A DNA stretch of 64,000 bases from Phallusia mammillata. Lineage: Eukaryota > Chordata > Ascidiacea > Phlebobranchia > Ascidiidae. Within the stretch, counting starts at the first letter, position 1, and each line of letters begins with the position of its first letter. The stretch spans positions 9,523 to 73,522 of the forward strand of contig QLIY01000137.1 in NCBI GenBank assembly GCA_003260075.1, given 5' to 3'. Under the pieces are notes generated by a model that saw only the letters and a list, made by a program, of their open reading frames with translations, was not told the DNA's origin and searched no databases. Positions 12,316-26,000 of this stretch are shown one piece after another. Both the position numbers and the translations under genes were made by a program.

Positions 12316-15300
12316 GGCTTCAAAATTGGCGTGTTGTTACAACACACCGGCTTTTCTAGTGTCTGGTCTGCTTAAGTGGTTGGTTTCGACATATACCCAA
12401 TTCCAAGTCATTTTCTATTAACATATCGCTAAAAATGTTGTCACAAACTTTCCGTTGTTAAACACAGTGTCTTACAATCCACGTTAATTACCGTTTCATA
12501 AAAAGCTGGATAAAAATATGCATGCACATCCAAATAAAGCACAAAAAGCTATATTAGTTGCAGGCCAGACTAAATTGGCCACAGGTGGAGTCCCGAACCA
12601 AACTGAAAGTGATGATAGCTTCTTGAAGCGATTGAGATAATGTCACGTCTCGTACAGCCCAGGAGAAAATAGCATATCGCCGTGCATACTTATCACTAAT
12701 TTACCAAACAAACATTCCAATCTGAGACAAGTGGACCACTCGGCATACCCATGCGCCTTTATTTACCTATTATGCCGGCGGCCGATTAAACCCAAGTTTT
12801 ACAGCAAAAATATCTTCATGTATTTTTGAAGTTACCAATTAACGAAACAGGTGGTAAAATTGAAAAACTTAAATCAGGAATTTATACAGCTGGAATTTTA
12901 ATGCACACCAGTGTTTGCGTTTGAGGAAATATTTGTTTTTCGAATAACCAGATATTTTTATCACAAAGTCAAGATGACGCTTCATTTGTTTGTTACAAAA
13001 TGGAATTAGTTTTCAACTCATCGTTATGACTGCATCGTTTAAGGATATGGACGTTGACCTTGTAATATTTTCATAACTTGAGTCACAGGTGTAAGTCGGT
13101 GACACGGAAATCTAAGCCGTACATACATTAAGACTTACACTCAGAAATCACTGTATTAATGTCTATGCGTTTCTCCCACCTAAAAAGTGGTATGTTCCTA
13201 CCGACGACTAATCCATTGAACGGTTGTTGCGGTAGAGAACGGTAGTCATTTTCCAAATTCTCGCCATGGCGAATATGCATCAAAATCGAAAGCAAACCGC
13301 GGACTTGACAAAACATTTTCTCCTTTGAAGCGAAGATTTTGCGCTACCATCTTGTCAATGCGATGATTACAGTTGATATGACGGAGTTTTGTGGGTCGAA
13401 AAATATCGCAATTCAGACGTTTATGGACGTTTTACTACTTTTCGTGGTTTGGCGATAAGGGAATACGATAACTACGTGACAGATCGGGTTGGGCGGAGAG
13501 ATTGACAAAAAGATTGTGATGCAGTGTGTCCTATTCTACGTCACGTATAAACCGGCGATGTTTACAAAACTTTAGTAACATTCTGGGAATTTTTATATTT
13601 AAACTATTTTTTATACCGCCAAAAAATTTTAAAAAAGAGCTTAGATAACTTTTTCAATTACTGCTATAAATACATGTACATGTTTCTATAATAAAAAATG
13701 AATAAATTACTTTGTTGTCGGTTTTTGTGCGACAAAAAAAATATGACAGACAAAATGCCTCGAGACAAGCTTAACCGATTTTTCAAAGGGCCATGTTTCT
13801 CAAAAAGGCAAATTCTGAGCGCATTTGAACAGGTGTGTCATCGATAGGCATAAAAATACCGATAGCTGTGCTTGTTTTACGCACTCGCGCGACTGGGGCT
13901 CGCGGTTACGAATCAAAAATTCCCGACCAATTATATTTCGGAAAAAACAAGACGGCAAAAAATAGCGTTGCCTAAAAATAGTTCACCCGAAGTCAATCAA
14001 ACGGTACCCGACGCTCGGCTCCAAAACAAATTCTTCTTGTCAAAAGTGAGTCACCCCCAGCAATGAGAAATGTATTAGAAGCGCGGTGAACAGTTTTTCT
14101 CAAAGAAAGAAGGAAAAGAACTTTCTGGCTATTTTTGCAGCAGTTTGTACTTTTTACTGTATGGAGAAAAAATATTTGCTGTATATCTGCGATTTCAAAG
14201 AGTCAGATCAAAGTCAATGACTAATATTTTTTTTTATGAGTATCTATTTTTCATTTGTTTTTCTATTCATTTATAACTTTTCATGGTAAATAAATAACAG
14301 ATTTTTTTTAAACTTATTTTGCAATATTTTTTTTCAAATTACTTACTTGCTTGCATTTTTAGAATGAATTTGTTAGGCAAATTAAAGTGTTTGAATTTTG
14401 TTTGATAGGCAAATTAAAAACACGCACAAACAAAGTCTACTGCTATAAAATTTGGAACAATGGAAAAAAATGCAAAAGTGACACAAACTAACGGAAACTG
14501 CAAAATAGTACAAGGTATTTTAAACTCATTTCCGCTCTTAATCGAATAAGTGGATGTGAAGTAATTTCTCGTCGTGTAAGGTTCTTGCCACACTAGGACT
14601 CAAGCACGTGGGTTTACGCAACAAACGAATTACAATTGACACTACGACATCTTGAACTATACATCATCATTTCCTTTTATTGTAGCGTTACTCAAAGCTT
14701 GGCACCTTTTTAAGTCGTGCTTCAGGAACTTATAGAAATTCCGGTAATATTTTTAGATCACCGATCAAATACGCGGTTTAAAAATTATATGTAAGGTATA
14801 CTGGTCACGGAAATATAAAAATGTGGTTAAATAAAAATACCTCCAAGTGCACAGTGACCATAGATTATTCCTGAGAGATTGCGTAACTTAAATTCAAAGT
14901 AATCAGGCTCCAAAAATGGGCGTTTTACAGATGACGTCGCATAGGTTGTTAGAAACAATCAACGTAATTGTAGCCTTATTTGAAAAAGGCCACCGCAATC
15001 CATTTGAAACGCTAAATGCCAAGCACACGGAATATGGACTAAAGCAAATGCAAGAACCGAAATAAAATACCTGACGGCTAACAGCGGTCTTGCGTTAATT
15101 TATTTGACAAGTGTTTAATAACCATGTTTCAGGAAATTTACTTATAACGAACAGTTATCAATAAAAAGAAGTTTTAATTAATATATGATGTACCTAAATT
15201 TCCGCTATCAAATTTTGAATATCAAAGATTTGTTCATAGCTGTAGGCCTAAGTCAATGTGACTAATTTCGATCAAAATGTAAAGAATTTCAACATGTTTT

Positions 15301-16168
15301 ATAGATACTAAGTGGCTTGGAAATATTGAAAACGCAAGCATTCGTTATACAAACTTTTTGGGAATTTTTATTCATTACACTTAGTTTCAAAATGGAAAAA
15401 AAGCTTACATCAATCTTCAATTTTATTCGCAACGTACTTTACTTTCACTTCCCCAAAAAACATATGAATAAGAATCAAAATTTGGATGAGTGTGATAAAA
15501 CATCCTGTGATGTTTGTTCACGAAAATCACAGTACGAGAAAAAAACGGGCGTTTAAGCTGTTTACGTCCAAATAATTTTGTCCCATTGCGGTTGAGTGAC
15601 CAACCAAGCAACTAACAATACCTTCTATGGGAGGAGAAACGGTGTATGCCACGGGGGGATATTTTTTGACGTTGGGGGTCCTTACCCCGATTACTCAACG
15701 ACTGCGTCACACAAGCACGCGCCAAGCTGGTAGCTGGTGATGCAACATGTAAACAAACGCTTCTGCTCAAAAATGTGCTGCGTAGCAAACAACTGCGGAA
15801 GTTTGGCATGACCGCAAAATCGACTATGCGTCAACCACGAAGGGTATTTTGGCAAAATAAACATTTTTCATAGTGTTGTGATATATTGCGCATACTACAA
15901 TGCGTATTTCAAGTGTGAAAAACTACTGCTACGTTTACATCAATGCAAATTTAAATATGACGAATGCGTCGTTTTTTCACATAATGTAGGGAGGCTTGAA
16001 CATTTGATGACGCTTTTTTGGCATGTAAAAATAAAACAACTATTGAACCATTGTTTAAAATGACTTCATAGGGTGCATTAAATTTACCTTACAAGGCGAG
16101 GCCACTTAATTTGGACACATAAAATGACCATGTTTGTGGGATGACCAAGTGCCCTAAACGCCTCGTTG

Positions 16169-16337
16169 TATTTTTGTTTACATCAGCACAATAAATCTGT
16201 TGTGGTAGTGTTGTAATGTTTTTGGTCCGTGTCTTCATCATGCCTCAGGGGGGGGGGATATTTTTGTTTACATCAGCACAATCAGTCTATTGTGGTAGTG
16301 TTGTAATGTTTTTGGTCCGTGTCTTCATCATGCCTCA
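16169..16337. repeat. 79-bp direct duplication around a 10-G run (16248-16257)
   Basis: Copy 1 is 16169-16247, copy 2 is 16259-16337. They differ at a few sites (AATAAATCTG versus AATCAGTCTA). Copy 2 continues into unique sequence. Confidence 0.9.
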
Positions 16338-16621
16338 ATTTGTAGAAAAAAACCTTTACTCGTTTAAGCATTATGATGCATTGGCAAACATTTTAGGTCA
16401 CTTATTGGTAAAAAATTAAGTTACTGAAATTTAGAAGACTGTTCAAAGTGTGACACTGCAAGCAATGTATCCACTAACCAGTAACGATAGTTTTGCCATG
16501 GAGTTTAGCTGTGGAACCTGGAAGGATGATTACAAAACACCTTTCCAAATCTATTTCTGGTACTGCACTAATTCGTTTCAACAGGCCTAATCAGTGCAAG
16601 ACACATGGTTGTGATGCGGTT

Positions 16622-16627
16622 TTTATT
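16622..16627 (-). terminator. candidate polyadenylation signal of the Mask gene
   Basis: AATAAA on the minus strand (plus-strand TTTATT) about 535 bp past the stop codon. It is the first consensus hexamer I noticed in that direction and sets the inferred gene end. Confidence 0.45.
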
Positions 16628-19600
16628 TTCGACGACGAGCGAATGGTACGCGACCATACCGTCTGAAGCCGGGCCCCGATACCAAAGGAAAAGAAAAGAA
16701 TAACACAATCAGTCCGTCCAATCACCGTATACTACCGCGACGGTAAAAAACGTAAACACATAAGCGGGACCACGCGAAGGGTTAGAGGGGGCGTGTGGGG
16801 GGCGGGGTCGTCGCTGTGGAGGCAGTTGTTGAGATAAACGCCCCAGCGCACACGCCAAGGGGTCAAGAACACACTTAGTAATAGCAGCTCCAGCAGCAAG
16901 GGGCAACAGTCAGCACCAATGATGAAGTCCAGGCATTTTCGTATTTACAACTTCGGCCCGGGAAACGTCTCTATTCCGTTGCCGCGAACTCACAAAGAAA
17001 GAAACAGAATCAAACGGCGGTTGGGCGAAATAAATAAGGGAGTTTGGTTTTGTGGGGCAGTAGAGTGGGTTAAAGTTGGTGAAAAGGGTGAAACATAAAC
17101 GCACAAGCAAACACGCGCACACCAAGACAGGAAAACAACTTTCGAAGACGGGGATGCTTTCTACCAGTCCTTCCAATTCTGCAAATACATATTTATACTT
17201 AGTTACTTTTTTGTTTATTAAATCTTAAACGTTTCTATCTCAAAACTAGCGTTCTTTAATTTGACAAATAATTTCCACATTAACCTAGTTTACAAGAAAG
17301 AATTGCTAAGTATGTAGCACAAAAAACAGCTTGAATAAAACCACAAACGAATGAAAACAATTAATTCCGGTTTGCTGCGTGTTCAAATCAGGGCTTGTGT
17401 AAAAATTTAAATTCAAACGTTGGTTCTTATACACGGGGGGGGGGTATATTTATACCGCTTTAAAGAGATCCTTTTTTGTTCAATAATTTTTCAACGTTTC
17501 TGGCTCAAAACTAGCGTTCTTTAATTTAGCAATTATTTACCATATTAACCTTGTTCACAAGAAAGAATTGCTATGTACGTTGCAGAAAAACAGGTTGAAT
17601 TAAGACCACAAACGCATGATTTCATTTAATTCCGGTTTGCTGCGTGTTTCAGATCAGGGCTTGTGTAAAAATTTAAATTCAAACGTTGGTTCTTATACAC
17701 GGGGGGGGGGGGTTAAATTTGCGCCCAATAGAGCCGTATACTTTTTGTTGATGTTTAGTTTACCTGCGCATCATCCAAGCCATTTTGTCCACTGATCATC
17801 GTTCGAGCGTCACCTGAAAGTGCAAACACGTACATGTTCATTTGCTTTGGTATTTATTGGTACACATCATATCAATGCTTGGTCACAATTTTTAGCAAAG
17901 AAAAATCCTATTTAAGGGTCGTATGGTTTTTTGGTAAATAGGTAAGGCGTGGGAAAAAAAGGTTCGGAAACAAGCAACAATGTGCTCCTAACTAATGCGT
18001 GATTAAAATTCGTAGTTACCCTAAATACTTACCGCCATTTATCTGCGGGTAACCACCGGGCTGACAAACACCTCCGCTCTGATCCCACCCAGCAGAAGCA
18101 GCAGCCGGGGGGGGGGGGGGTTTGGTAAATAGGTAAGGCGTGGGAAAAAAGAGTCGGAAACAAGCAAAAATGTGGTCCTAACTAATGCAGTGCGTGATTA
18201 AAATTCGCAGTTACCCTAATTACTTACCGCCATTTATCTGCGGGTAACCACCGGGTTGACAAACACCTCCGCTCTGATCCCACCCAGCAGAAGCAGCAGC
18301 CGGGCTCCCGTAGTTGTTGGTCATCACACCTCGCATCATATACTCACTACCTGCACTGCCGTCAAAATACGGGGTCATACCATCATTTACAAACTGCCCT
18401 TGGTTGTCGGAATGCAGTGGGTAGGAATTTAGGTCGGCAAGTTGGTGAGGATGCTGCTGCTGTTGTTGGTGATGACCGGACCCTGGGAAGCCATGTTGCT
18501 GCTGCATCAGACCCTGGTTACTGTCCCCGCCGCTTTGTGTGGGAAAGGGTGAGGGGATTGAACCGTAAAGACCCGCATTGCTGTGCAGTTCCTGCTGAAA
18601 AGAGTGTATAGCTTAATTACAATAAAAATATTTAATTTTTGCACACGCTACGTTGAGATTGTTTGCGAATTTGCCTAAAATAGAGGGAATCTTTTTTGCA
18701 TTTTACCAAAAGTTTTTTCGGGGATCGGGGTCGGGAACTTTTTTGGTAAGGAAACGGATGACAGCGTTCAAATATAATTACAGCGAATCCGGTTTCGCTG
18801 ATACGAGGCAGCCAACCAATATAGCAAGACGCTAATTTGCGCTATATAACTTGCTGCCAATTCCGGCTGTACCCAATGCTGTCAAGGCACGACCACTACT
18901 TGCTGAAACGGCATAAAATTTCACAAGAAGTTAAGGATATTGCACCATGTTAGAAACAAGCACGGATCGCTACTCCTGACGCATAGAACGAATACCGAGG
19001 TACGGCGGACCACCAGAAACTAAAACACTTTTACCCAAGGATTTCGAAACGCAGTTCCACAGCGAAACTTCAGCGTAAGCAAACCATGGCTCAGCGTTAA
19101 TTGAATTTCGGGTATTAGGGAATTGCTTTGATCTTACTTACCGAGAAAACAGAATACAAGGGTGACTTTTCTGTGTCGTTGCACACGAACTATGGCTGAA
19201 TAAATAATTTTTTAACTAGTTTTCTTTAATTAGAGTGGGGATCTTTCATAGGAGCATACTTTCACAGACATTAATAACCACAAAATTCAGAAACATATGG
19301 GTCCCGAAAAAGTATGTTAGATAGTGGCGATGTCATTTTATTTAATGCTTTGTATGCCAGTGTTACAAATTGGCGAGCACGCCAGGACGCTGCAGCCGCG
19401 CACGACCGCGCGCTTCACTGCCGACCAAGTAAGTTGATTTTACTCCAATGGCTTTAAACGTGTGTATGAACCTGCCCCGATTCGTGATCGGTGATGATTT
19501 TAATAGTTTTATTGAAGTTTTTAATTCCTTCTGTGCAAGCGTGAAAGCGACTGAAGAAGTGAAAAAACATTTGTTGCTTACGCACGTCGACAAAAATTTT

Positions 19601-22600
19601 TTGTGGGACTTGACCGATGGCGCTAACGTATATAAGTACTCTTTCGACGAATTGGTATCCAAAGCAAAGGAACATGAGTTTAACTACACCCACGTACTGC
19701 GCCACGAGCTTATGGACAGGGTTCAACAAACGAACGAATCCCCAAGTGCCTTTGTATATGCGCTCCAATCCCTGGCCGGTAGAGGGTACCCAAAGGCAGA
19801 AGATGCCAACGATAAGAACGAAGTGCTGTTTTTGGCGCTTGCCAAGGGTCTATCTGACCGGAGTTTGGCAACTGATGTAGTGCGCAACGTAAAGACTCGA
19901 GAATTTGTCGCCCCAGCTAAGATGGTCATACGTGCAGGGGCCAGCGACCCTTTGGTGTGTTTTCCAGTTTCAGGGTTGGAAAAGCGACAGGAGATCCACG
20001 AGGTCCGAGATACTCTTCAGCGGATTGACGCCAACCTCCAGCAGTGTATGTCGTCGTTCAGACGCGAGTTAGACGTCATGCGCTCGGACATTTACCAGTT
20101 TCGGGCCGACGTATGTACGAAAGCTAAAGGGTACAATCGCACTGCACCAACAAGCAACGGTAGGCCTACCATACGTAAATGTTTTGCATGTGGTTCGCAA
20201 GGACATCTGGTTCGAAATTGTACATTGGCGAGGCTGTGCAGACAAACAAGCAAAGAATTTCTCTCAGTTGTTCGAAGCACGACGAGGCGCCGTGCAACGT
20301 GGTCCCGGGTAGGAAAAAAGCCGAAGAACACGAAGTCAAATCATCAGTACGGCCCGGAAAAGGGCAGCATTAGTGAGAAGCTCTACCGGTCCGAAACCAA
20401 TCAAGTCACAAACGGTAACCCGGAACGCCGGTGCAGAGTTGAACCACATAGGGTTGACGACGTGGTGTGGTTAAGAAATCCTGCTGTACCAGTCGGGGCT
20501 CGGCGCAAGGTCCATATGTCATTGAAAGGTCCCTTTCGCATTACCGACGTCAAGCCACTAGCGCACTACGTCATACGAGACGCCGCTGGCCGACAGGAAA
20601 CGGTCCATTTTAATAGACTGGTGTCCAGCAGTGCCAAGTGGGAGGACGACGATGGACGGGACCGACACAAACCGGTAGAGCAAAGGATCGCCTTGCCTAT
20701 CGTACCGTGCTCCGTAACGCTGCCGATTACGGGAGAAGCACAAGGTGACATACCGATAAAGTTCGGTGACAATTCGCCTGATGACGTCCCTGGTGCGAGT
20801 CGTCTCAGGGCACGCACGCAAAGAACACATTGTACGAAACAATGTTTTGTTGCCCGGGAGTGCAACGACGCGGGAAGGGGTGTGTGTTACGAATAATATT
20901 ATCAATTTCTTTATTGCACTGTTTTGTCACTCGTTTCGTTTGTTCTTTTGTCACAATATGTTGTTCGTTTTCCATAATATTATTTATTTGTCTATTGCAC
21001 AGCAATTTCACCATATGATATTCAGTTCCATGTGTTGCTAATATTATCACCGTTGTTTATTTAGTTATTTCCTCACTGTGTTAACACTAACTTTGTTAAT
21101 TGCTTCGTCACTGTATGTTATCTTTTATTTTTATTGTTTTCCATTTTTGCGTTTCGGACGCAACCGTCCGTGTTGCCTTGGCATTCCTGCGCGTGTCCCT
21201 AATTACAGACATCCTCGGGACTTTGCTTAATTTGCCCCAAGAATAACTGCTGTTTTTTTCCTCATGGCGTGCTCCCTAACGTGAGGGCGGTGAAAATGTG
21301 ATCGGGGAGACTTGGTTGGTCGGCCTTGGTAGAACTTCTTGGCTTGTGAGATCTTTTATCTATTTGTCCGTTTTTACATCGTGTTTTTAAGTGCTACGTT
21401 GGCCCGATTGTGTTGTCGAGAACCGTGCTTATTTTACTCCGCTTTTATAATAAGAACAAAGGATATATTGCATATTTTGTTACTGTTTTGCAAAAGAATT
21501 AAGAGTAGCGCGCGGTCTAGTTATTGGTTTTACCGGCTAGCCGTTAGAGCAGCGTCCTGAACCTTAGGCGCAGAAATAGTAGCGCTACACCAGTAACGAA
21601 TTCAGTCACAATATTTGTAAGAATATGTGTCTGATTTTTGTGTGTCAATATGACATAATCAAACGAAAAACTAGAGACATTAGTCAAGTTTGCCTTTTCA
21701 TTAAGGACATAACTTATTAGTAATAAAAAGGGCGAAAACGTTTAACCATTCCTTGGTCTCCTTTTACTTAAAAGACAAAATCGTCTTTTCCGCAAGTATA
21801 GAACATAATTTCATTGGGGACGAAACAGGGATGGGACGAAACGAAACGCATTATTGACTTATCATTTTAAAATCGCGTCCATTTTACAATCTCATACAAC
21901 AAAACACACATGAATCAAAAATGCTTCAATCAAAACCAGTGAAAAACGGCGCTGGAAACCACTTCTATATACCCTTTGGCAAAAAAATGTGCAATATCGT
22001 TGAACTTATAAATATCTTACTGACAAACTTAAAATGTTTGTTAAGTGGAATGACCTGTAAAGGTCGGGAATTGTAAAAATCTTTTTGGGACGTTGAAAAG
22101 TTCAAAACTTTTCAAATACCATTGTACGTGACATTTGGTCATGCTTCAGGCAAATGTTTATCGTCATTCAAAACCGGTAAGCGGAAAATTGGAAGGCCCA
22201 CTCCAAACCGCAACGTGCGCAGCGCCAGTTTTGAGCGCAAGATGCAGGTCGATTATCCCTTGAAAAACAGTTTTACCGGAGAGGTGTCATTTTCGAATGA
22301 AACTTTGGAAAAAAACAAATTATTAAAGTGAAACGTACGTGATCCCAACAGACACCGTGTTGTTATTTTTAGCGTTTATTGAACTCAGAATAAATATCTT
22401 TTACAAGTTTGACAACACAAAACCACTATGCAACATAAAAATAACGGTTTTCATAAGACCTTTGAACAGTTGGCCCGTAAAGTGTTAGAAACTTTGACCG
22501 ACAAGGCAACGAAACACTTGGAGCGCCTGAAGCCTGTTTCGGTGTCTACAGGGCAAAACATGCTGACATCACGCTGCGTGGTTTTCCTAGTAAGCAAAAG

Positions 22601-22977
22601 GTCGATCTTGGGTCACAGACTTATCGAAATGTCGCACTCTTGGATTGATTTTTGTACAAATTTTAGTAACGTGAGATACTTTTAGCAAAAATTTTCCAAG
22701 GTTTTTACGTAATATCGAACAGTGTGACTAACACCTTTTTTGCTATATCACAATCACTGGAAATCAATAGACGCATACCTTAGTCTAAAATTGACACAAT
22801 TTGAGGACGCAATTTAGCTGTGTTTTACTCCCACATTTATCAAGACAAGAATTCTTCGGCAATTAAAAAATAGACTTTTATGCATTTGCTGTTGTCACTA
22901 GCCAATTTATGTCAAAATATCTTACTTTTTGTTGGTAAAGCTGAGGAGGCTGGCGTTGGTACAGGGACTGTTGTTGT

Positions 22978-23053
<76 letters not shown>

Positions 23054-26000
23054 GGGCGTGTTGCTGTTGTTGTTGCTGCTGCCAGGTCATGTCAGAGCCA
23101 ATCCCCTGCACATATCGCGACACGTCGTTCTGCATGTAGTACGGTGCCATCGGATAGCGGGTTTGCAGTTGATTCGACGGAAAGTTGCGTTGGATCTTGG
23201 TAGCAGAATTTAAAAATGTTATTAGTTTGGAAAACACAAAACCTTTAAAGAGTTTGAGAACGACACAAGTGTCGAAACGTAATGTTTTTTACAAATATAT
23301 TGGCTTTTTCCGAACTCGTTTGGTTAAAATTATTGGCACTTAGTAACTGTTACAACAAATATTTTTTGGCTGTTACATAACATTTGTTGAGAGGGTGAAA
23401 TAGAAGACAACCACTATAAGTTTGCCGCCTTGGAATCCCGCAATAATATTGGCGTTAGATTTGTAAAGCTGCAGCGCCATAATACGAACATACAATGGCC
23501 CTTGCGTTAACGCCGTTTCAAAAACGCTACACAGAAAACCTTTAAGTTCTTGCAAACGAAGTACTTTAGTATTGCGCAAAGTCGGTGTTAATATGAAAAC
23601 ACAGTCATACTAAGCAGCACAGTTATAATTTCCCACCGGTTGAAAGGAAGCGTTGTTTCGCATATGACCAGCTCCTCCGAGGTGTGAACCAATCGGCTGC
23701 AGGTTACTGTTGTGTTGTTGGGGTCCAACCACACCTACACTACTACTTCCACCCAAATGGCTCCCTATTGGGGCCTGTGGTGCCACGCGTCCAGCGTTGG
23801 AAGGCTGGGAAAAACGATTAGTGGTTGGAGGCATACGACCCGGCACTCCCATCGAGGGCACAGCGTTAGGGAAAGGTCGGTTGATGACATTCGCTTGCAC
23901 AGGATTTTGTTGTTCAATGATGTTGTTGGATTTTAACGATTCTGCTTCCGATGTTGTCACCTTCAAAATAAATCCGATTCAAAAACTGTTTCTGGCGAGA
24001 CGCATGCGTTAAGGTTGATAGTATTGTCTGCGGGAGATTCGTTAAATAACAAAACTGTTTCAGGTTTATAGTAATCACTTTTTGGGTAAAACCTGGCCAA
24101 CGAAATCTAGAAAAGATAATTTATTTGAAGGATAATAAAGACGTACCTGTGGTCGGTTGGCAGTGGAAGTGGTGACAGTAGCGTCTTTCAGTTGTACCGA
24201 GGGAATGACAGTTGACCAATTCGGATCTAAGCAACACAACGTTTATCGACAAACAATACAAATTTTCCAATGATTAACATCCTACTTACAAGCGCAACAA
24301 AACTTTTAAACCTTAAACCTATAAACAAGAACTTACATTTATTTTGATCAAGCGAATCCATTCCGAGATGCGCAGGTGGCAGTTTGTCATATGACCAGAT
24401 GTTGGTCGCTGGTTGGCCAACCACTGTTGTCAATGGTAACGGTGGGTTTGTCTTTCGGTTGTGTGCGCGTTCCTACACAGCAAAGAATATATCCTTACAC
24501 CGTCTGTTACCACATCCTTACACCGTCCGTTACCACACAAACTACTATACGAACTTACTGTTCCAATTGGTCTTGGTTTGTTGGGCAGATCTCCATCATT
24601 AGCGTTATTGGATGGTGAACCATGTTGGGAACCAACAGGGGATGCATTCTCCATGTTTGATGCAGCTGTTAAGTATATTTGGTAGGTTATATTAAAACCA
24701 ATAGCAGATCGCTCGTATTGGCTACACAGCAATATTGTTGCTTGTTTTATGGAAGGTTTCGTTATACCAAAAGATTTAACTGAATGTTTTACTCACTAGA
24801 CACGGAACCACCACCAATCACTCCGTTCTCGACGATCGGGGACTTCATGTTGCCACGGTAACCAGGAGCCTTTGACTGGTCCACGTGACTTCGCACAGGC
24901 TCATCCGGCATTTGGGACATGCCACTTGGGGGCGCTGGTGTTTGATACGGGGAACCTGCAGATGTGGGCAAGGTAAAATATTTGCGAAGCACTTTAATCG
25001 TTTTATGACGTTGTCTTTACCTGACGCAGAATCGTTGTTCCAAAGGGCAGTGGAACCAGCAGATGGTGTGAACGAGTTACTGAAGGGAGAGAAAGAGGGC
25101 GTGGACATGGGGGCGGGGCCAGACATGATTTGGCTAAAGGAGGAACCAATACCTGCTAAAAACATCATTCAGTCAAAAAAGTAACAAACTAATGACAATC
25201 AAGATAATACTTACTTGAAACATTGTTGCTATTTACGTAAGCGTTCGGGTTTGTTCCATGCACAGGGGTGCGGCTGTTGAGTGGGGCGACTCCCGTTGGA
25301 CCGGGGGTTACCCTATTCTGCGTGGGGGTCATGGAAACGGTGTGCTGCATACCCACACTGGACGAAGGTGGTTGGGGTGGGCTTAGGGCACCTTGGGCGG
25401 TCATGCGCATAACTGGGTTTTCGGTAGGTGAGGTGATTTCCCCCGGAGATAGGGGTTCAGCGACACCCATGTTCTGACAAAGACTTGCATTGGACAGGGC
25501 AGTGGTCAGAGGGCTCGGGGGCATTTGACCTTGGGTTGGGGCCATGCTAGGATGTACTTGTTGGTGGATGGTTGGTACACCAGATCCCACTGGTCCAAAT
25601 GATGTCACAGGGGCACGTGACATAGGTGCTGATGGCGTCACCTTAGTGGAAACCATTGGTGCCACAGGTTGTATTGGTTTTGTCGCAGGTTTGTCTGTAG
25701 ATTAAAACATGCAGACTCAGTAAAATTTCATCAAAGCACACGGTTCATTTAGGTTGAAACTCGTAACAAAAACTTAAGAAAAACACAAAATTATTACCTG
25801 ATGTTTTAGGGAACGACACTGTTGGGACACTAGGGGCGCTAGAAGCAACCGACTGTGACGTAACAAAGAGCACTTTCTTCACAGATTCAACAGTGGGTGG
25901 GCTGCTAACGGTGGCGACGTCTTCGATAAAACACAAACAAAGTATTTATTTTTAACACATATTTTCGTTATAACTAATTTATATAAATCACAATTAAAAC

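Larger units (their letters stand above)
10325..16600. other. stretch without recognised genes, 10.3-16.6 kb
   Basis: AT-rich intergenic sequence between the convergent TMEFF-like and Mask genes. No exon chain or known protein was found on either strand. It contains jump-back duplications at 10996-11479 and 16169-16337 and an isolated 11-C run at 12305-12315 with no duplicated flank. Confidence 0.5.

Noticed and set aside
15768..15810. Plus-strand M-C-C-V-A-N-N-C resembling the start of a THAP zinc finger
   Set aside because: It stops after a dozen codons and no donor site or downstream finger was found.
16709..17176. Minus-strand frames of 65 and 88 codons
   Set aside because: They lie in the last exon and 3' untranslated region of the Mask gene; the real frame stops at 17161 after N-W-K-D-W.
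19363..20905. Several antisense and shifted frames of 80-115 codons
   Set aside because: Shadows of the gag-integrase frame, with no domain of their own.
22880..23213. Plus-strand polyvaline and polyleucine frames
   Set aside because: They are the antisense of the CAA/CAG polyglutamine tract of the Mask exon.
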